Assembly: GCF_900312745.1 (NCBI RefSeq)
Contig: NZ_OMPD01000008.1
Coordinates: forward strand, 1 to 64,000
Direction of reading: 5' to 3'
DNA length: 64,000 nt
From: Aquimarina sp. AU58
GTDB lineage: Bacteria > Bacteroidota > Bacteroidia > Flavobacteriales > Flavobacteriaceae
Shown: one piece after another, positions 16,412 to 26,020 of the stretch
How the letters are laid out: every line of letters starts with the position of its first letter
Position numbering within the stretch: position 1 is the stretch's first letter
The notes under the pieces: model-generated
What the model saw: only the letters and a program-made list of their open reading frames with translations
The model's database searches: none
What the model was told of the DNA's origin: nothing
Made by a program: the position numbers and the translations under genes

Positions 16412-17926
16412 TTATTCAATCCCCAATTTTGGGATATCATGATCTCCTAGTGCTATAGAAATATTTTTGGTTTCCATATAAAAGTCAAAACTATACTCTC
16501 CACCATCTCTTCCTATACCACTGTATTTAACACCACCAAAAGGTGTAGGCAGGTGTCTTACATTTTGAGAATTTATCCAAACCATTCCTGCTTCTACTTG
16601 ATGTGCTATTCGATGTGCACGACTTACATCTTTTGTCCAGATATAAGCTGTTAATCCATATTTTACAGCATTGGCTATTTTAATAGCCTCCTCTTCAGTT
16701 TCAAATGGAATTACAGTTAAGAATGGTCCAAAGACTTCTTCCTGCGCAATACACATATCTTTTGATGCATCAATAAAAAGTGTTGGATTTACATAACATC
16801 CTTTTTCTAACCCATCTGGTTTACCCCCACCTACTGCCAGAGTTGCGCCTTCATTTTTTCCTATTTCTCCATAATTCAATACTTTTTCCTGATGTGTAGG
16901 ATGAATCATAGGACCAATTTCTGTTACCGGGTCTAATGGATGCCCTACTTTTATAGCAGCGACTCTCTTTTTTAGTTTTTCAACGAAATCAGGATAGATA
17001 TCTTTTTGTAATAGTAATCTACTACTTGATGTACATCGTTCTCCATTAAGACTGTATTTCATAAAAATTGCAGCATCTAAAGCCCGCTCTACATCAGCAT
17101 CATTAAAAACAATAATAGGATTTTGCCCTCCTAATTCTAAATGCACTCTTTTTAATGTTGGTGCTCCTTGTTTCATGATATGGCTACCGGTTGTAGTCTC
17201 CCCAATAAATGCTACTGCCTTTATGTATTCGTGTTCTGTTAATGATTTCCCTGCTTTTTCTCCAAAGCCATGTACAACATTCCATACTCCTTTTGGCAAT
17301 CCTGCCTCATGTGCTAATTCTGCAAGTCTATTTGCTGTTACGGGACTAAATTCTGCAGGTTTATGAACGACAGTACACCCTGCTGCCAGAGCTGGTGCTA
17401 TTTTCCATGTACTTAGCATAAACGGAGTATTCCAGGGAGTAATGATCCCAACCGGACCTATGGGTTGACGAATGGTATAATTTGCATGATGGGTATCTGG
17501 TGTAGATAACCCATTTTGTGCATCAATAGCCTTATCTGCAAAATATTTAAAGTTTGCAGCACCTCTAATCGCTGCTTTTTTCATAAAGCGGATAGGTTGT
17601 CCTGTATCATAACTTTCTAGCACTGCAATTTCGTCTGCATGTTCTTCTATTTTTTCTGCTATGGCATATAAAATATCTCGTCTGTTTTTATGAGACATCG
17701 CTTTCCATTCTGCAAAAGCATCCATTGCCGCCTGCGCTGCATTATCGATATCTTCTTTATCACTTTCGGCCACGTGGGTTATAAAGTTTCCATCTATAGG
17801 TGTCGTATTCTCAAATGTTTTTCCTGAAATTGCTTCAACAGTGTTTCCATTGATAAGATTCTTGATACCTCTTTCTTTTAATTGAGGTAAAAACCGTTGT
17901 AATACTTCTAAATTCTTGTCTAACAT
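16412..17926 (-). CDS. hpaE: 5-carboxymethyl-2-hydroxymuconate semialdehyde dehydrogenase
   Basis: 504 residues, full-length aldehyde dehydrogenase. The nucleotide-binding TPWNTPF, FIGETTTG, general base in LELGGQNP, catalytic C298 in GERCTSSSR and EEVFGPF are all intact. Similarity to HpaE is supported by its place next to hpaD and hpaG. It oxidises the ring-cleavage semialdehyde to the dicarboxylate with NAD. Its ATG overlaps the hpaG stop by one base (TAATG). Confidence 0.93.
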   Translation of the reverse strand: MLDKNLEVLQRFLPQLKERGIKNLINGNTVEAISGKTFENTTPIDGNFITHVAESDKEDIDNAAQAAMDAFAEWKAMSHKNRRDILYAIAEKIEEHADEIAVLESYDTGQPIRFMKKAAIRGAANFKYFADKAIDAQNGLSTPDTHHANYTIRQPIGPVGIITPWNTPFMLSTWKIAPALAAGCTVVHKPAEFSPVTANRLAELAHEAGLPKGVWNVVHGFGEKAGKSLTEHEYIKAVAFIGETTTGSHIMKQGAPTLKRVHLELGGQNPIIVFNDADVERALDAAIFMKYSLNGERCTSSSRLLLQKDIYPDFVEKLKKRVAAIKVGHPLDPVTEIGPMIHPTHQEKVLNYGEIGKNEGATLAVGGGKPDGLEKGCYVNPTLFIDASKDMCIAQEEVFGPFLTVIPFETEEEAIKIANAVKYGLTAYIWTKDVSRAHRIAHQVEAGMVWINSQNVRHLPTPFGGVKYSGIGRDGGEYSFDFYMETKNISIALGDHDIPKLGIE

Positions 17927-18669
17927 TATTCTGCTATTAAGTAATTTTCTAATTTCCCGATACCTGCTACTTCACATACTACCGTATCTCCCGGATAAAT
18001 ATGTGATACTCCTTCTGGAGTTCCTGACCATATCATATCACCGGGATTAAGTGTCATAAAACCTGACATATATTCTATTAATTCTGCAATGCTATGTCTA
18101 ATATTTTTGGTATTCCCTTCTTGTCTTAATTCTCCATTTACCCAAGTTTTAAGGGAAACATTATTAGGGTCTATATCTTTGGCATCAACCATCCAAGGGC
18201 CACAAGGCCCCCAGGTATCAAATCCTTTTGCTTTAAGTGGTGGTCTGTAATAATTAACCACAAAATCACGAACTGTGATTTCATTGCCCACCATATAATA
18301 TCCAACATAATCTAATGCATCGTCAGCTTTAACTTTTCTGCAAGAACGACCAATTACTGCCACAAGTTCACATTCGTAATGCATATAATCTATTCCCGCC
18401 GGAACAATAATATTAGATGTATGCCCGATCATTGTGTGGGGCATTTTATGAAACAATATGGGATATTCTGGAATCTCTAATTTTAATTCCTTGGCATGAT
18501 CTGCATAAGCTAAAGCTACACCTATCGCTTTACCAACTCCCTGTGGATCCACAGGTGGAAGAAACATAACATCATCGGGATTAAATTCTTGTGTACCTTT
18601 TAGTATCGTATTGTTTTCATAAACCCCCTGATGGATTCCTCCATTATATGCAAATCTTACGTGTTTCAT
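17926..18669 (-). CDS. hpaG: HpaG-type isomerase/decarboxylase (FAH family)
   Basis: 247 residues of the fumarylacetoacetate hydrolase fold. Metal-site sequences HYECELVAVIG and KGFDTWGPCGPW, and the C-terminal GDMIWSGTPEGV and PGDTVVCEV, mark it as the HpaG branch. It decarboxylates 5-oxopent-3-ene-1,2,5-tricarboxylate and isomerises the product. E. coli HpaG is a fused double-domain protein; this gene encodes one domain only, as in many other bacteria. A 69-base gap separates it from hpaI. Confidence 0.9.
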   Translation of the reverse strand: MKHVRFAYNGGIHQGVYENNTILKGTQEFNPDDVMFLPPVDPQGVGKAIGVALAYADHAKELKLEIPEYPILFHKMPHTMIGHTSNIIVPAGIDYMHYECELVAVIGRSCRKVKADDALDYVGYYMVGNEITVRDFVVNYYRPPLKAKGFDTWGPCGPWMVDAKDIDPNNVSLKTWVNGELRQEGNTKNIRHSIAELIEYMSGFMTLNPGDMIWSGTPEGVSHIYPGDTVVCEVAGIGKLENYLIAE

Positions 18670-18738
18670 ACCTATATATTTATTGTTTTTATTGCTGAAT
18701 CAAATTCTCACTATCACAATCATTGTACTTTTCACAAA

Positions 18739-19539
18739 TTAGTAGTGTGTATTTGATGTATTATTCTTTTGTTCTGGTTTATAATCTTCTGCTAATCCTT
18801 TTGCTGCTTTTGCTAATAAAAGAGTATCAATCCCAACTCCAATCATATTAGCACCATGCTCACTATAATAGTTAACAATTTCTTTTGAGACAGACAGGAA
18901 ACCTGCTGTTTTTCCTTTAGTCTTAATACACTGAATAGCTTTTACTATTACCTCTTTTACTTTTGGATGGTTGGGTTGTCCCAAATACCCCATAGATCCA
19001 GCTAAATCTGCTGGTCCAATAAATACTCCATCTACTCCATTTACTGCTAAGATTTCTTCCAAATTATTAATTCCTTGAACAGATTCTACCTGACAGATCA
19101 AACACATTTCATTATTAGCATCTAGAAAGTAATCATTAGTTCTATTCCATTTTGATGCTCTTGCCAATGCTGTACCTATACCTCTACATCCTTCTGGGGG
19201 ATAACGCATTGCCTTTACAAGTTCTTCTGCCTGGGATGCACTTTCTACCATAGGAATTAACAAACTTTGCACCCCCATATCCATAAGTTGTTTTATAAGT
19301 ACCGAATCCCCAACAGGTGGACGAACAATAACCTGCACATCATATGCAGCCATTACTTGTAGTTGAGTCTGAATAGTTCGTAAATCAAATGGAGCATGCT
19401 CTCCATCAATTACAATCCAATCAAATCCAGAACCAGCCAAAATCTCTGCTGTAATAGTATCTACAATACCATTCCATATACCATAAATGGTTTCACGATT
19501 ACATACTGCTTCTTTGAATGTGTTTTTAGAAATTTTCAT
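18739..19539 (-). CDS. hpaI: 4-hydroxy-2-oxoheptanedioate aldolase
   Basis: 266 residues of the HpcH/HpaI class II aldolase family. Key signatures are DWIVIDGEHAPFD, VRPP, the metal-binding glutamate in QVESVQGI and VFIGPADLAGSMG. It cleaves 4-hydroxy-2-oxoheptanedioate to pyruvate and succinate semialdehyde, the final step of the lower pathway. It starts 4 bases after the hpaH stop, so the two are translationally close. Confidence 0.93.
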   Translation of the reverse strand: MKISKNTFKEAVCNRETIYGIWNGIVDTITAEILAGSGFDWIVIDGEHAPFDLRTIQTQLQVMAAYDVQVIVRPPVGDSVLIKQLMDMGVQSLLIPMVESASQAEELVKAMRYPPEGCRGIGTALARASKWNRTNDYFLDANNEMCLICQVESVQGINNLEEILAVNGVDGVFIGPADLAGSMGYLGQPNHPKVKEVIVKAIQCIKTKGKTAGFLSVSKEIVNYYSEHGANMIGVGIDTLLLAKAAKGLAEDYKPEQKNNTSNTHY

Positions 19540-19543
19540 GGTA

Positions 19544-20347
19544 TTACATAAAATTACAAGTTATTTTTCCCAATGAATTATAATCAACGGTAATAGTATC
19601 TCCGGCTTTTACAATAACCGGACGTGTAAAGGAGCCTGCCAAAATGATTTGCCCTGCATCTAATGTTATATTATGTTTTGCATATTTTTTTGCTAACCAG
19701 ATGACTCCTTTGGCGGGATGATCGAGCACTGCTGCAGCAACACCAGACTCCTCGATAGTTCCATTTTTGTATAATAATGCACCTACCCATCTTAGATCTA
19801 TATCTCGAGGATTAATTCTGGTATTGCCCAAAATAATCCCTGCATTCGCTGCATTATCCGAAATCGTATCTTTAACGGTTCTAACATAATTGGTCTTGGG
19901 GTCTACTCGATAAGTACGTGCTGCAATAAGTTCTAGTACAGGCACTACATAATCTGTTGCATCCAATACATCTTCTATTGTAAGAGTATCGCCAAAAAGT
20001 GGTTTTTTTAGCACAAAAGCTAGCTCTACCTCTATCCTAGGATCCAAAAAATCAGAAGTCTTTATCTCACAACCATTTTCATAAACCATATCGTCTAGTA
20101 GTGTTCCATAGTCAGGTTCATTGATATTCATAGCGACTTGCATAACCTTTGAAGTAAGCCCAATTTTATATCCAACTACTTTTCTACCTTCTTCTTTTTT
20201 GATATTAACCCATTCTTCCTGAATTTGATAGGCATCATTGATATCCATCTCGGGAAAATAATTTGTTGTGGCTACTACCTGTTTTTTATTTTTTTCTGAA
20301 TCATGTAATCGATTTGCTTCCTCTTTTATTTGTAATGAAGTTAACAT
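19544..20347 (-). CDS. hpaH: 2-oxo-hept-4-ene-1,7-dioate hydratase
   Basis: 267 residues from ATG 20347 (MLTSLQI), which is the usual family length; an in-frame TTG at 20368 would add seven residues and lies closer to the promoter. Sequence features of the HpaH/MhpD hydratase fold are YQIQEEW, GYKIGLTS, DPRIEVELAF, VPVLEL and ILAGSFTRP. It hydrates the diene to 4-hydroxy-2-oxoheptanedioate. It is the first gene of the operon, facing the AraC-type regulator across an operator dyad. Confidence 0.93.
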   Translation of the reverse strand: MLTSLQIKEEANRLHDSEKNKKQVVATTNYFPEMDINDAYQIQEEWVNIKKEEGRKVVGYKIGLTSKVMQVAMNINEPDYGTLLDDMVYENGCEIKTSDFLDPRIEVELAFVLKKPLFGDTLTIEDVLDATDYVVPVLELIAARTYRVDPKTNYVRTVKDTISDNAANAGIILGNTRINPRDIDLRWVGALLYKNGTIEESGVAAAVLDHPAKGVIWLAKKYAKHNITLDAGQIILAGSFTRPVIVKAGDTITVDYNSLGKITCNFM

Positions 20348-20400
20348 AGTATAATTTATTAGTTGCAATCTCGTTTATTTAAAAACAAAGTAGATTCATA

Positions 20401-20424
20401 AAAGTGCTATAATTATTGCACTTT
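20401..20424. promoter_or_regulatory. 24-bp operator dyad between hpaH and the AraC-type gene
   Basis: Arms AAAGTGC (20401-20407) and GCACTTT (20418-20424) with an inner palindromic AT core; 11 of 12 base pairs are symmetric. On the minus strand the -7-like TACTTTG lies at 20392-20386; the first T of its TTT is 12 bases from the dyad edge. The dyad would cover the -33 region of the hpaH promoter. Confidence 0.7.
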
Positions 20425-20472
20425 TTGTTTTTTCATTATTATTAATGCAGCATAATGAGTTATTTTTGATGT

Positions 20473-21384
20473 ATGAAAGATAAAGATTTGATTCGATTAG
20501 ATAAATTCTCTGATAAAAAAGATTTACCCTTTTTTATGCGTCCCTTACTTCATGAAAAAAACAGAAATAGAAAAAACAGAGATCCACATCGTCATACATA
20601 TCATGAGGTTATTTATTTTAAATCTGGTGAAGCACTTCAGAACATAGACGATGAGCTTGTGAATCTAAAAACTCCAAACACTTTTTATTTAATAGAGCGA
20701 GGACAGGTACATGATTTTATTAAAGGAAAAAACATGCAAGGTTTTCTAATTCGTTTTGATAGTGAACTTATTCCTTTTCAAACAACAATCGATAACATCT
20801 CTTTTTTATCAATAATTCATAACATCTCCAAGGTAAATACTATTGTTTTAGACCAAGATGATGTGTCACATTTTGAAGCAATTTTGGATCAACTTCATTA
20901 TGAGTACTTATCTCCATTATATTCTTATGGAAGAAGGAATACAATCGTTTTTTTATTACTTACTTTATTAGTGAAATTACAACGAAAATGTAATGAAATC
21001 AATAGTGGTAATCAAAATTTAAATCAATCTTATGAAAAAAAGATGTATTATAAATTTCTAGAATTATTAGAACTTAATTTCTCTAGTTATCACGAGTGTG
21101 ATTTTTATGCTCAGGAGTTAGGTTTATCGAATAGAAAACTAACCGAAATCACAATGCTTGTTAATGGGTCTTCGAGCAAGAAAATAATTATTGATCGCAT
21201 AATTATTGAAGCAAAACGATTACTTCTTTATAGCCAAATCAGCTCGAAAGAAATCTCTTTTATACTAGGATTCGAAAGCCCTTCATATTTTAGTAGGCTT
21301 TTTAAAAATAAAACAGGAGAATCTCCTAATTCATATAAAAAAAACATCAAAAGTAAAGAGAATGTATACTTCGAAAAAAAATGA
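20473..21384 (+). CDS. AraC-family regulator, probable HpaA-type
   Basis: 303 residues. The N-terminal cupin domain contains PHRHTYHEVIYF (about 36-47) and a second half ending in RGQVHDF. The C-terminal 100 residues carry two helix-turn-helix motifs (AQELGLSNRKLTEI and KEISFILGFESPSYFSRLFK). The second is the AraC signature. It is transcribed away from hpaH with the operator dyad between, the usual place for the pathway's own regulator. Homoprotocatechuate or 4-hydroxyphenylacetate as effector is inference. Confidence 0.88.
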   Translation: MKDKDLIRLDKFSDKKDLPFFMRPLLHEKNRNRKNRDPHRHTYHEVIYFKSGEALQNIDDELVNLKTPNTFYLIERGQVHDFIKGKNMQGFLIRFDSELIPFQTTIDNISFLSIIHNISKVNTIVLDQDDVSHFEAILDQLHYEYLSPLYSYGRRNTIVFLLLTLLVKLQRKCNEINSGNQNLNQSYEKKMYYKFLELLELNFSSYHECDFYAQELGLSNRKLTEITMLVNGSSSKKIIIDRIIIEAKRLLLYSQISSKEISFILGFESPSYFSRLFKNKTGESPNSYKKNIKSKENVYFEKK

Positions 21385-21436
21385 TCTTTATTTATGTCAC
21401 CATCTTATCTAAAATAATGACATAATAGTCTTAAGA

Positions 21437-21733
21437 TTACTTATCATCAATACCTGCTACCTGATCTTTATTCACTTCTTCAGGTATATTATTGCTAGCA
21501 CTTACACTTTCTTCTTCCTCTTCAAAGCTTTCCATAGTATCTGCCAGACGTTTGCTAATTTTGACCAAATAGATCGTCTCTTCTGTTCTTACTTCTACAG
21601 CTTCTATTGCTTCATTATGTTGGTTTCTAAAATGAACAATATCTCTATCATTATAGCCATCGGGAAACTTTTCTACTAGTAGATTTAAAATATCTTTGTT
21701 AAGTTTTTTGTAGTCAACAATTACTCTTTTCAT
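21437..21733 (-). CDS. conserved small acidic protein of flavobacteria
   Basis: 98 residues from ATG 21733 (MKRVIVDYKKLN); an in-frame GTG at 21742 lies nine bases upstream. The N-terminal half is a compact alpha/beta-like stretch (VEKFPDGYNDRDIVHFRN, AVEVRTEETIYLVKIS). The C-terminal third is acidic and probably disordered. I have the impression of similar proteins across Flavobacteriia but know no function. It stands alone and is divergent from PBP1A. Confidence 0.65.
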   Translation of the reverse strand: MKRVIVDYKKLNKDILNLLVEKFPDGYNDRDIVHFRNQHNEAIEAVEVRTEETIYLVKISKRLADTMESFEEEEESVSASNNIPEEVNKDQVAGIDDK

Positions 21734-21742
21734 AGGACTCAC

Positions 21743-22153
21743 AGGTTTAAGAATTAATTCTATACTTTACATATTTCAAATAGCATTTTTTTTGCTAAAT
21801 GCTATTATCTCGATTATAAATCTTGGTGTATTTTTTATTCATTTACTCCAAGTAATTTTCAATTGAGTGTATATTATTTCACTGAGTAATTTGTTACTAC
21901 AAGTCTAAATAAAAAAAATGAAACTTTTAAGAAATCAACTTTAAAAATCAATTATTTTTTTAAATTTTTACTTGTTAAAAATTTTAAATTTTTATCTAAT
22001 CATAACTTATTTCCGAAAGTTTTCAGAAAATTTATGTGTATTGCTTCACTACCTTTTTCAGTACTCATAATAATAATCGATTGTATTATTCATTAGAGAT
22101 TTTATAAAAAGTAAGAAACTCATATCCCCTAATAATATGGCATTTTCGACGTT
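21743..22153. other. divergent intergenic region, about 410 bases
   Basis: Very AT-rich with runs of A and T (about 21900-21990). It must contain promoters for both flanking genes, but no motif was clear enough to place. Confidence 0.4.
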
Positions 22154-24421
22154 ATGTATGTCGGTATTATGATTATGATAAAGACAATATTTAAAAAAAA
22201 ATGGATAAAATGGCTATTCTATGCTATTGGTGGGTTCATTTTCTTCAGCATTTGCTTTTATGCCAGTATCTATTTTGGCTTTTGGGGTAAATTACCTGAT
22301 AAAGAAGAATTAAGCTCTTTAAAACAGGCCGAGGCCACTCAAGTACTCGATAAAGATGGTCACATGATTGGTAAATACTATATCTATGACAGACAACCCA
22401 TATCATACGAAGATTTACCTCAGCATCTTATAGATGCACTAGTAGCTACAGAAGATGTACGTTTTTATGAGCATGATGGTGTAGATAATACAAGTCTGTT
22501 ACGCGTATTTTTTAAGACCATTTTACTTCGGGATAAATCTTCGGGAGGAGGTAGTACCATAACTTTACAATTGGCAAAAAATCTCTTCGGAAGAAAAAAA
22601 TATAAATTATTTAGTACAGTAATCAATAAATTGAAAGAATCTTTTGTTGCCAAAAGAATAGAAGATATATATTCAAAAAAAGAGATTCTCACATTATATT
22701 TTAATACTGTTCCGTTTCCGGATAATACTTATGGAATTGAAAGTGCAGCCCAGAAATTCTTTAATAAATCTACTCCTCAATTAACACTCTCTGAAGCTGC
22801 CACACTGGTTGGGACACTTAAAGCCAACCATAGTTATAATCCAAGACTGTTTCCTGAAAGAAGTCAGTTAAGAAGAGATGTTGTACTTCAACAAATGACT
22901 AAATATGAGTACCTAAGTGCTCATCGATCAAATCAAACTATGAGTCAGCCCATCATCATGGATTATCAATATTTTAATCACGATCTTGGATTGGCACCTT
23001 ATTTCAGAGAAGAAGTAAAAAAAGAATTAATCAACATCTTAGAAAAGCATAAAAAGCCAGACAGCAGTACTTATGACATCTATAATGATGGTTTGATTGT
23101 ACACACTACACTCGATTACAAAATGCAGATTTTGGCAGAAGAAGCTATGAAAGAACATATGCAAGTATTACAAAACGATTATGAAAAATCTTTTGGTAGT
23201 GCTGCTCCCTGGAAGACCGATAAAGATCTTGTTAAGAATGCGATCAAAAGCCTTAAAATCTATACGATATACAAGGAAAAAGGGTTGACAGAAGCACAAA
23301 TTGAAGACTCTCTTTCTGCAAAGAAAGACATAGAACTATTTGAGTGGAGCGGCAACATTACCAAAAAAATATCTTCTCTGGATAGTATACAACATTATTT
23401 GAAATTTCTGAATACCGGAATGATTGCTATCGAACCAACAACAGGTGCAGTACAAGCATATTTGGGAGGGATTGATTATCGTTATTTTAAATATGACCAT
23501 GTTTCGCAAAGCGAAAGACAAGTTGGATCTACTTTTAAACCTTTTGTGTATACCACTGCTATAGAAAATGGCATGAAACCTTGTTCTTATTTCTCGACAA
23601 AAGAGATCACCTATACAAATTTAGACAACTGGACCCCTAAAAATGCATCAGAACAAAATGATCCATATCTTAATTTTACACTAGAAAAAGCGCTTAGTAA
23701 CTCTGTTAATACTATTGCAGTAAAGGTGCTCAATAAAGTAGGGATTCCTAAAGTTGTAGATCAGGTAAAAAAACTAGGAGTCACTGCTATACTTTCTGAA
23801 GAACCTGCAATGGCACTGGGTACAGATGGTATTAAATTAAAAGAATTGGCAGGAGCTTATGCAAGTTATGTAAATGAAGGTAAAAGTGTGAAGCCTTATT
23901 ATATTTCGAGAATTGAAGATAAGAACGGTAATCTTATTGCCTCTTTTGAGCCTGAAATAGCAGAGATACCTGCATATAGCGATTACACACGACAAGTACT
24001 TCTGGAAATGATGAAATCAACAGTAGAGCAAGGTACTGCAACCAGACTAAGAGCCACCTACAAGCTCAAAAATGATATTGCGGGTAAAACAGGAACCACC
24101 CAAGACAATAAAGATGGTTGGTTTGTAGGGATCACTCCAAATTTAGTAACGATCACCTGGGTAGGAAATGACAACTATAATATTGGTTTTAAGACTACAT
24201 CTTTAGGACAGGGAGCCAATACTGCGCTACCAGTTTTTGCCAAATTGTATCAAAAGATGAATCTTGATAGTACATTTGATCCTATTACAAAAAGTAAATT
24301 CGAAGAAAGTGCAAAGGAAGTTTTAAAGGATTTGGATTGTAAACCCGAAAAAAGAGATAATTTCTTTAAGCGTCTTTTTGGCAAAAAGAAGAAAAAGAAG
24401 AGGTTTGGGAAAAGTTCTTGA
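22154..24421 (+). CDS. class A penicillin-binding protein 1A
   Basis: 755 residues with an N-terminal membrane anchor (about 20-42). The GT51 glycosyltransferase domain is marked by ATEDVRFYEHDGV (catalytic E near 100) and GGSTITLQLAKNLF. The transpeptidase domain has S459-TFK462, SVN (ALSNSVNTIA) and K645-TGT. It polymerises and cross-links peptidoglycan in the periplasm. The C-terminus ends in a lysine-rich tail (KKKKKKRFGKSS). Several Met codons lie near the start; MIKTIF (residues 9-14) is a reasonable alternative. Confidence 0.93.
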   Translation: MYVGIMIMIKTIFKKKWIKWLFYAIGGFIFFSICFYASIYFGFWGKLPDKEELSSLKQAEATQVLDKDGHMIGKYYIYDRQPISYEDLPQHLIDALVATEDVRFYEHDGVDNTSLLRVFFKTILLRDKSSGGGSTITLQLAKNLFGRKKYKLFSTVINKLKESFVAKRIEDIYSKKEILTLYFNTVPFPDNTYGIESAAQKFFNKSTPQLTLSEAATLVGTLKANHSYNPRLFPERSQLRRDVVLQQMTKYEYLSAHRSNQTMSQPIIMDYQYFNHDLGLAPYFREEVKKELINILEKHKKPDSSTYDIYNDGLIVHTTLDYKMQILAEEAMKEHMQVLQNDYEKSFGSAAPWKTDKDLVKNAIKSLKIYTIYKEKGLTEAQIEDSLSAKKDIELFEWSGNITKKISSLDSIQHYLKFLNTGMIAIEPTTGAVQAYLGGIDYRYFKYDHVSQSERQVGSTFKPFVYTTAIENGMKPCSYFSTKEITYTNLDNWTPKNASEQNDPYLNFTLEKALSNSVNTIAVKVLNKVGIPKVVDQVKKLGVTAILSEEPAMALGTDGIKLKELAGAYASYVNEGKSVKPYYISRIEDKNGNLIASFEPEIAEIPAYSDYTRQVLLEMMKSTVEQGTATRLRATYKLKNDIAGKTGTTQDNKDGWFVGITPNLVTITWVGNDNYNIGFKTTSLGQGANTALPVFAKLYQKMNLDSTFDPITKSKFEESAKEVLKDLDCKPEKRDNFFKRLFGKKKKKKRFGKSS

Positions 24422-24552
24422 TAATAAAGGAGCAGATTATTTTGCTATTTTATTTTGATAGTAATAACTCATGAAATCAAAATATCTAAATGTATATCAA
24501 CATACATTTCTACTTTTATTGTATTTCTATGGTTAAATCATCAAATTTTTTA

Positions 24553-25041
24553 TCATTTTTTCTTTCCTTCCAAAAGAATAGGAAATGAATACAATACACC
24601 AAATGGTTTTCCTCTTTGTTTTCCAGGGATCATTTTAGGCAATAAACCACAAACCCTTTCTGCTTCTTTTTCTAAATCCGGATGCGGTCCTCTTGCACGA
24701 ATATCTACAACAGTACCAGATTTATCAATCTTGAATCGTACATAAATCCTATTTATCCCTGAATGACCAAATTCACTAACAAGTTTTTCATTGAACTTAG
24801 AATGAACAAAATTTTTAATCATATCGCTCATACATTTCTTTTTTGCAGAATTACTATCTGATTTTTCACAACCAGGAAATACAGGTACCTCTTGTATAAC
24901 TGCAAAAGGCACATCCCCTTTTTCTACATGAATATCTTTATCTGGCATGATAGTATCTTTTTCATCTAATATCATAATACCCTGTGAATATCCAAAAAAC
25001 AAAGGGAATAACATAAATATAAGTGCGAACGATTTTTTCAT
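24553..25041 (-). CDS. TonB C-terminal domain periplasmic protein
   Basis: 162 residues with a signal peptide (MKKSFALIFMLFPLFFGYSQ). After a short linker, the PVFPGCEK motif precedes the C-terminal TonB-like domain: IYVRFKIDKSGTVVDI, then a helix and the FSFP-like YSFPILLEGKKK end. It lacks a transmembrane anchor or proline-rich spacer, so it is not a classical energy transducer. Such short TonB-domain proteins are frequent in Bacteroidota, with no assigned role. Confidence 0.8.
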   Translation of the reverse strand: MKKSFALIFMLFPLFFGYSQGIMILDEKDTIMPDKDIHVEKGDVPFAVIQEVPVFPGCEKSDSNSAKKKCMSDMIKNFVHSKFNEKLVSEFGHSGINRIYVRFKIDKSGTVVDIRARGPHPDLEKEAERVCGLLPKMIPGKQRGKPFGVLYSFPILLEGKKK

Positions 25042-25413
25042 AAATTATCATTTTTTATAAAGAATATATTTCTTTTAGGAGTTTTACAATCTTTATCTAT
25101 TTTTTTAGATATTTTTTTCTAGAATGGTTCTCAAAAATAAATTGCATATACCTCTTGTATCACCCTGTTTCCAGTGAAATTATAATATGATATATTCTAG
25201 TAATAATTTATGAATCTATAATAACTTACCAGCACAAATCTGATAAGCATGAACGGAAGGATGTGATTAGCTTTTTTTGTGGTTTCAGTTTTTTAAACAA
25301 GATAATGCCTTATAACCTGTGTTATGCCTATAAATAACATTCGCATTACAATATATTTAGCCATAAGACCTTGGATAGTCTTTACTTTTCAAAAACAGAG
25401 GGAGAATTATAAA
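25042..25413. other. intergenic region, 372 bases
   Basis: AT-rich, between two minus-strand genes. No gene, hairpin with T run or promoter was recognised. Confidence 0.4.
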
Positions 25414-25998
25414 TTATTCGTTATCAACTGTTATGTTTCCGTATTTCTTTACCAGAAATGTATGTAGCTTAAATGCTCCAACTCCTAATAAAATACCTAT
25501 TGCCATACCAGTAACTATATCTCCCGGGTAGTGTACACCAATATATATTCTACTATAGCTTACCACAATAGACCAGATCACCATAAATGGAAAGATATAC
25601 TTTAGGTGTTTTCGTAAGGCTAATCCTGTAAAAAAAGCTAACGCCATTGAGCTAGCCGCATGACCAGAAAAATATCCATGTCGTCCACATCGTTCTGCAA
25701 TAAAACGTGTAAACTCTGCTACACCATCTGCTCTACATGGCCGTGGTCGCATAAACAACACATTTTTAAATAAATTTGATAGTTGATCGGTAGCAGTGAT
25801 AAGTAGTGCTACAATAATCAAAGTAATGATGGTACCTCTAATTCCAAAATATTTATAGAAAAAAATCAGTAATACTAAATACAGAGGGATTTGGTACAAT
25901 TTCTCTGTCATAAATAACCAAAATCCATCCCATGCAGATGAACCTAGGTTATTGAGGTATAAAAAAAGTTCTTTATCTAATTGTATGAGATCTTCCAT
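25414..25998 (-). CDS. PAP2-family membrane phosphatase
   Basis: 194 residues with about five membrane segments. The three phosphatase motifs are present: KNVLFMRPRP, GYFSGHAAS and SYSRIYIGVHYPGD (C-terminal His and Asp). This is the PAP2/undecaprenyl-diphosphate phosphatase or lipid phosphatase group. A role in recycling undecaprenyl diphosphate or phosphatidylglycerol phosphate is plausible but the sequence alone does not decide. Confidence 0.88.
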   Translation of the reverse strand: MEDLIQLDKELFLYLNNLGSSAWDGFWLFMTEKLYQIPLYLVLLIFFYKYFGIRGTIITLIIVALLITATDQLSNLFKNVLFMRPRPCRADGVAEFTRFIAERCGRHGYFSGHAASSMALAFFTGLALRKHLKYIFPFMVIWSIVVSYSRIYIGVHYPGDIVTGMAIGILLGVGAFKLHTFLVKKYGNITVDNE

Positions 25999-26020
25999 TG
26001 TTATGGTCGTTTATCTATTT

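Noticed and set aside
21392..21425. 8-bp inverted repeat TTATGTCA/TGACATAA after the AraC-type gene
   Set aside because: The arms are AT-rich with an 18-base loop and no T run; it could be chance in DNA of this composition.
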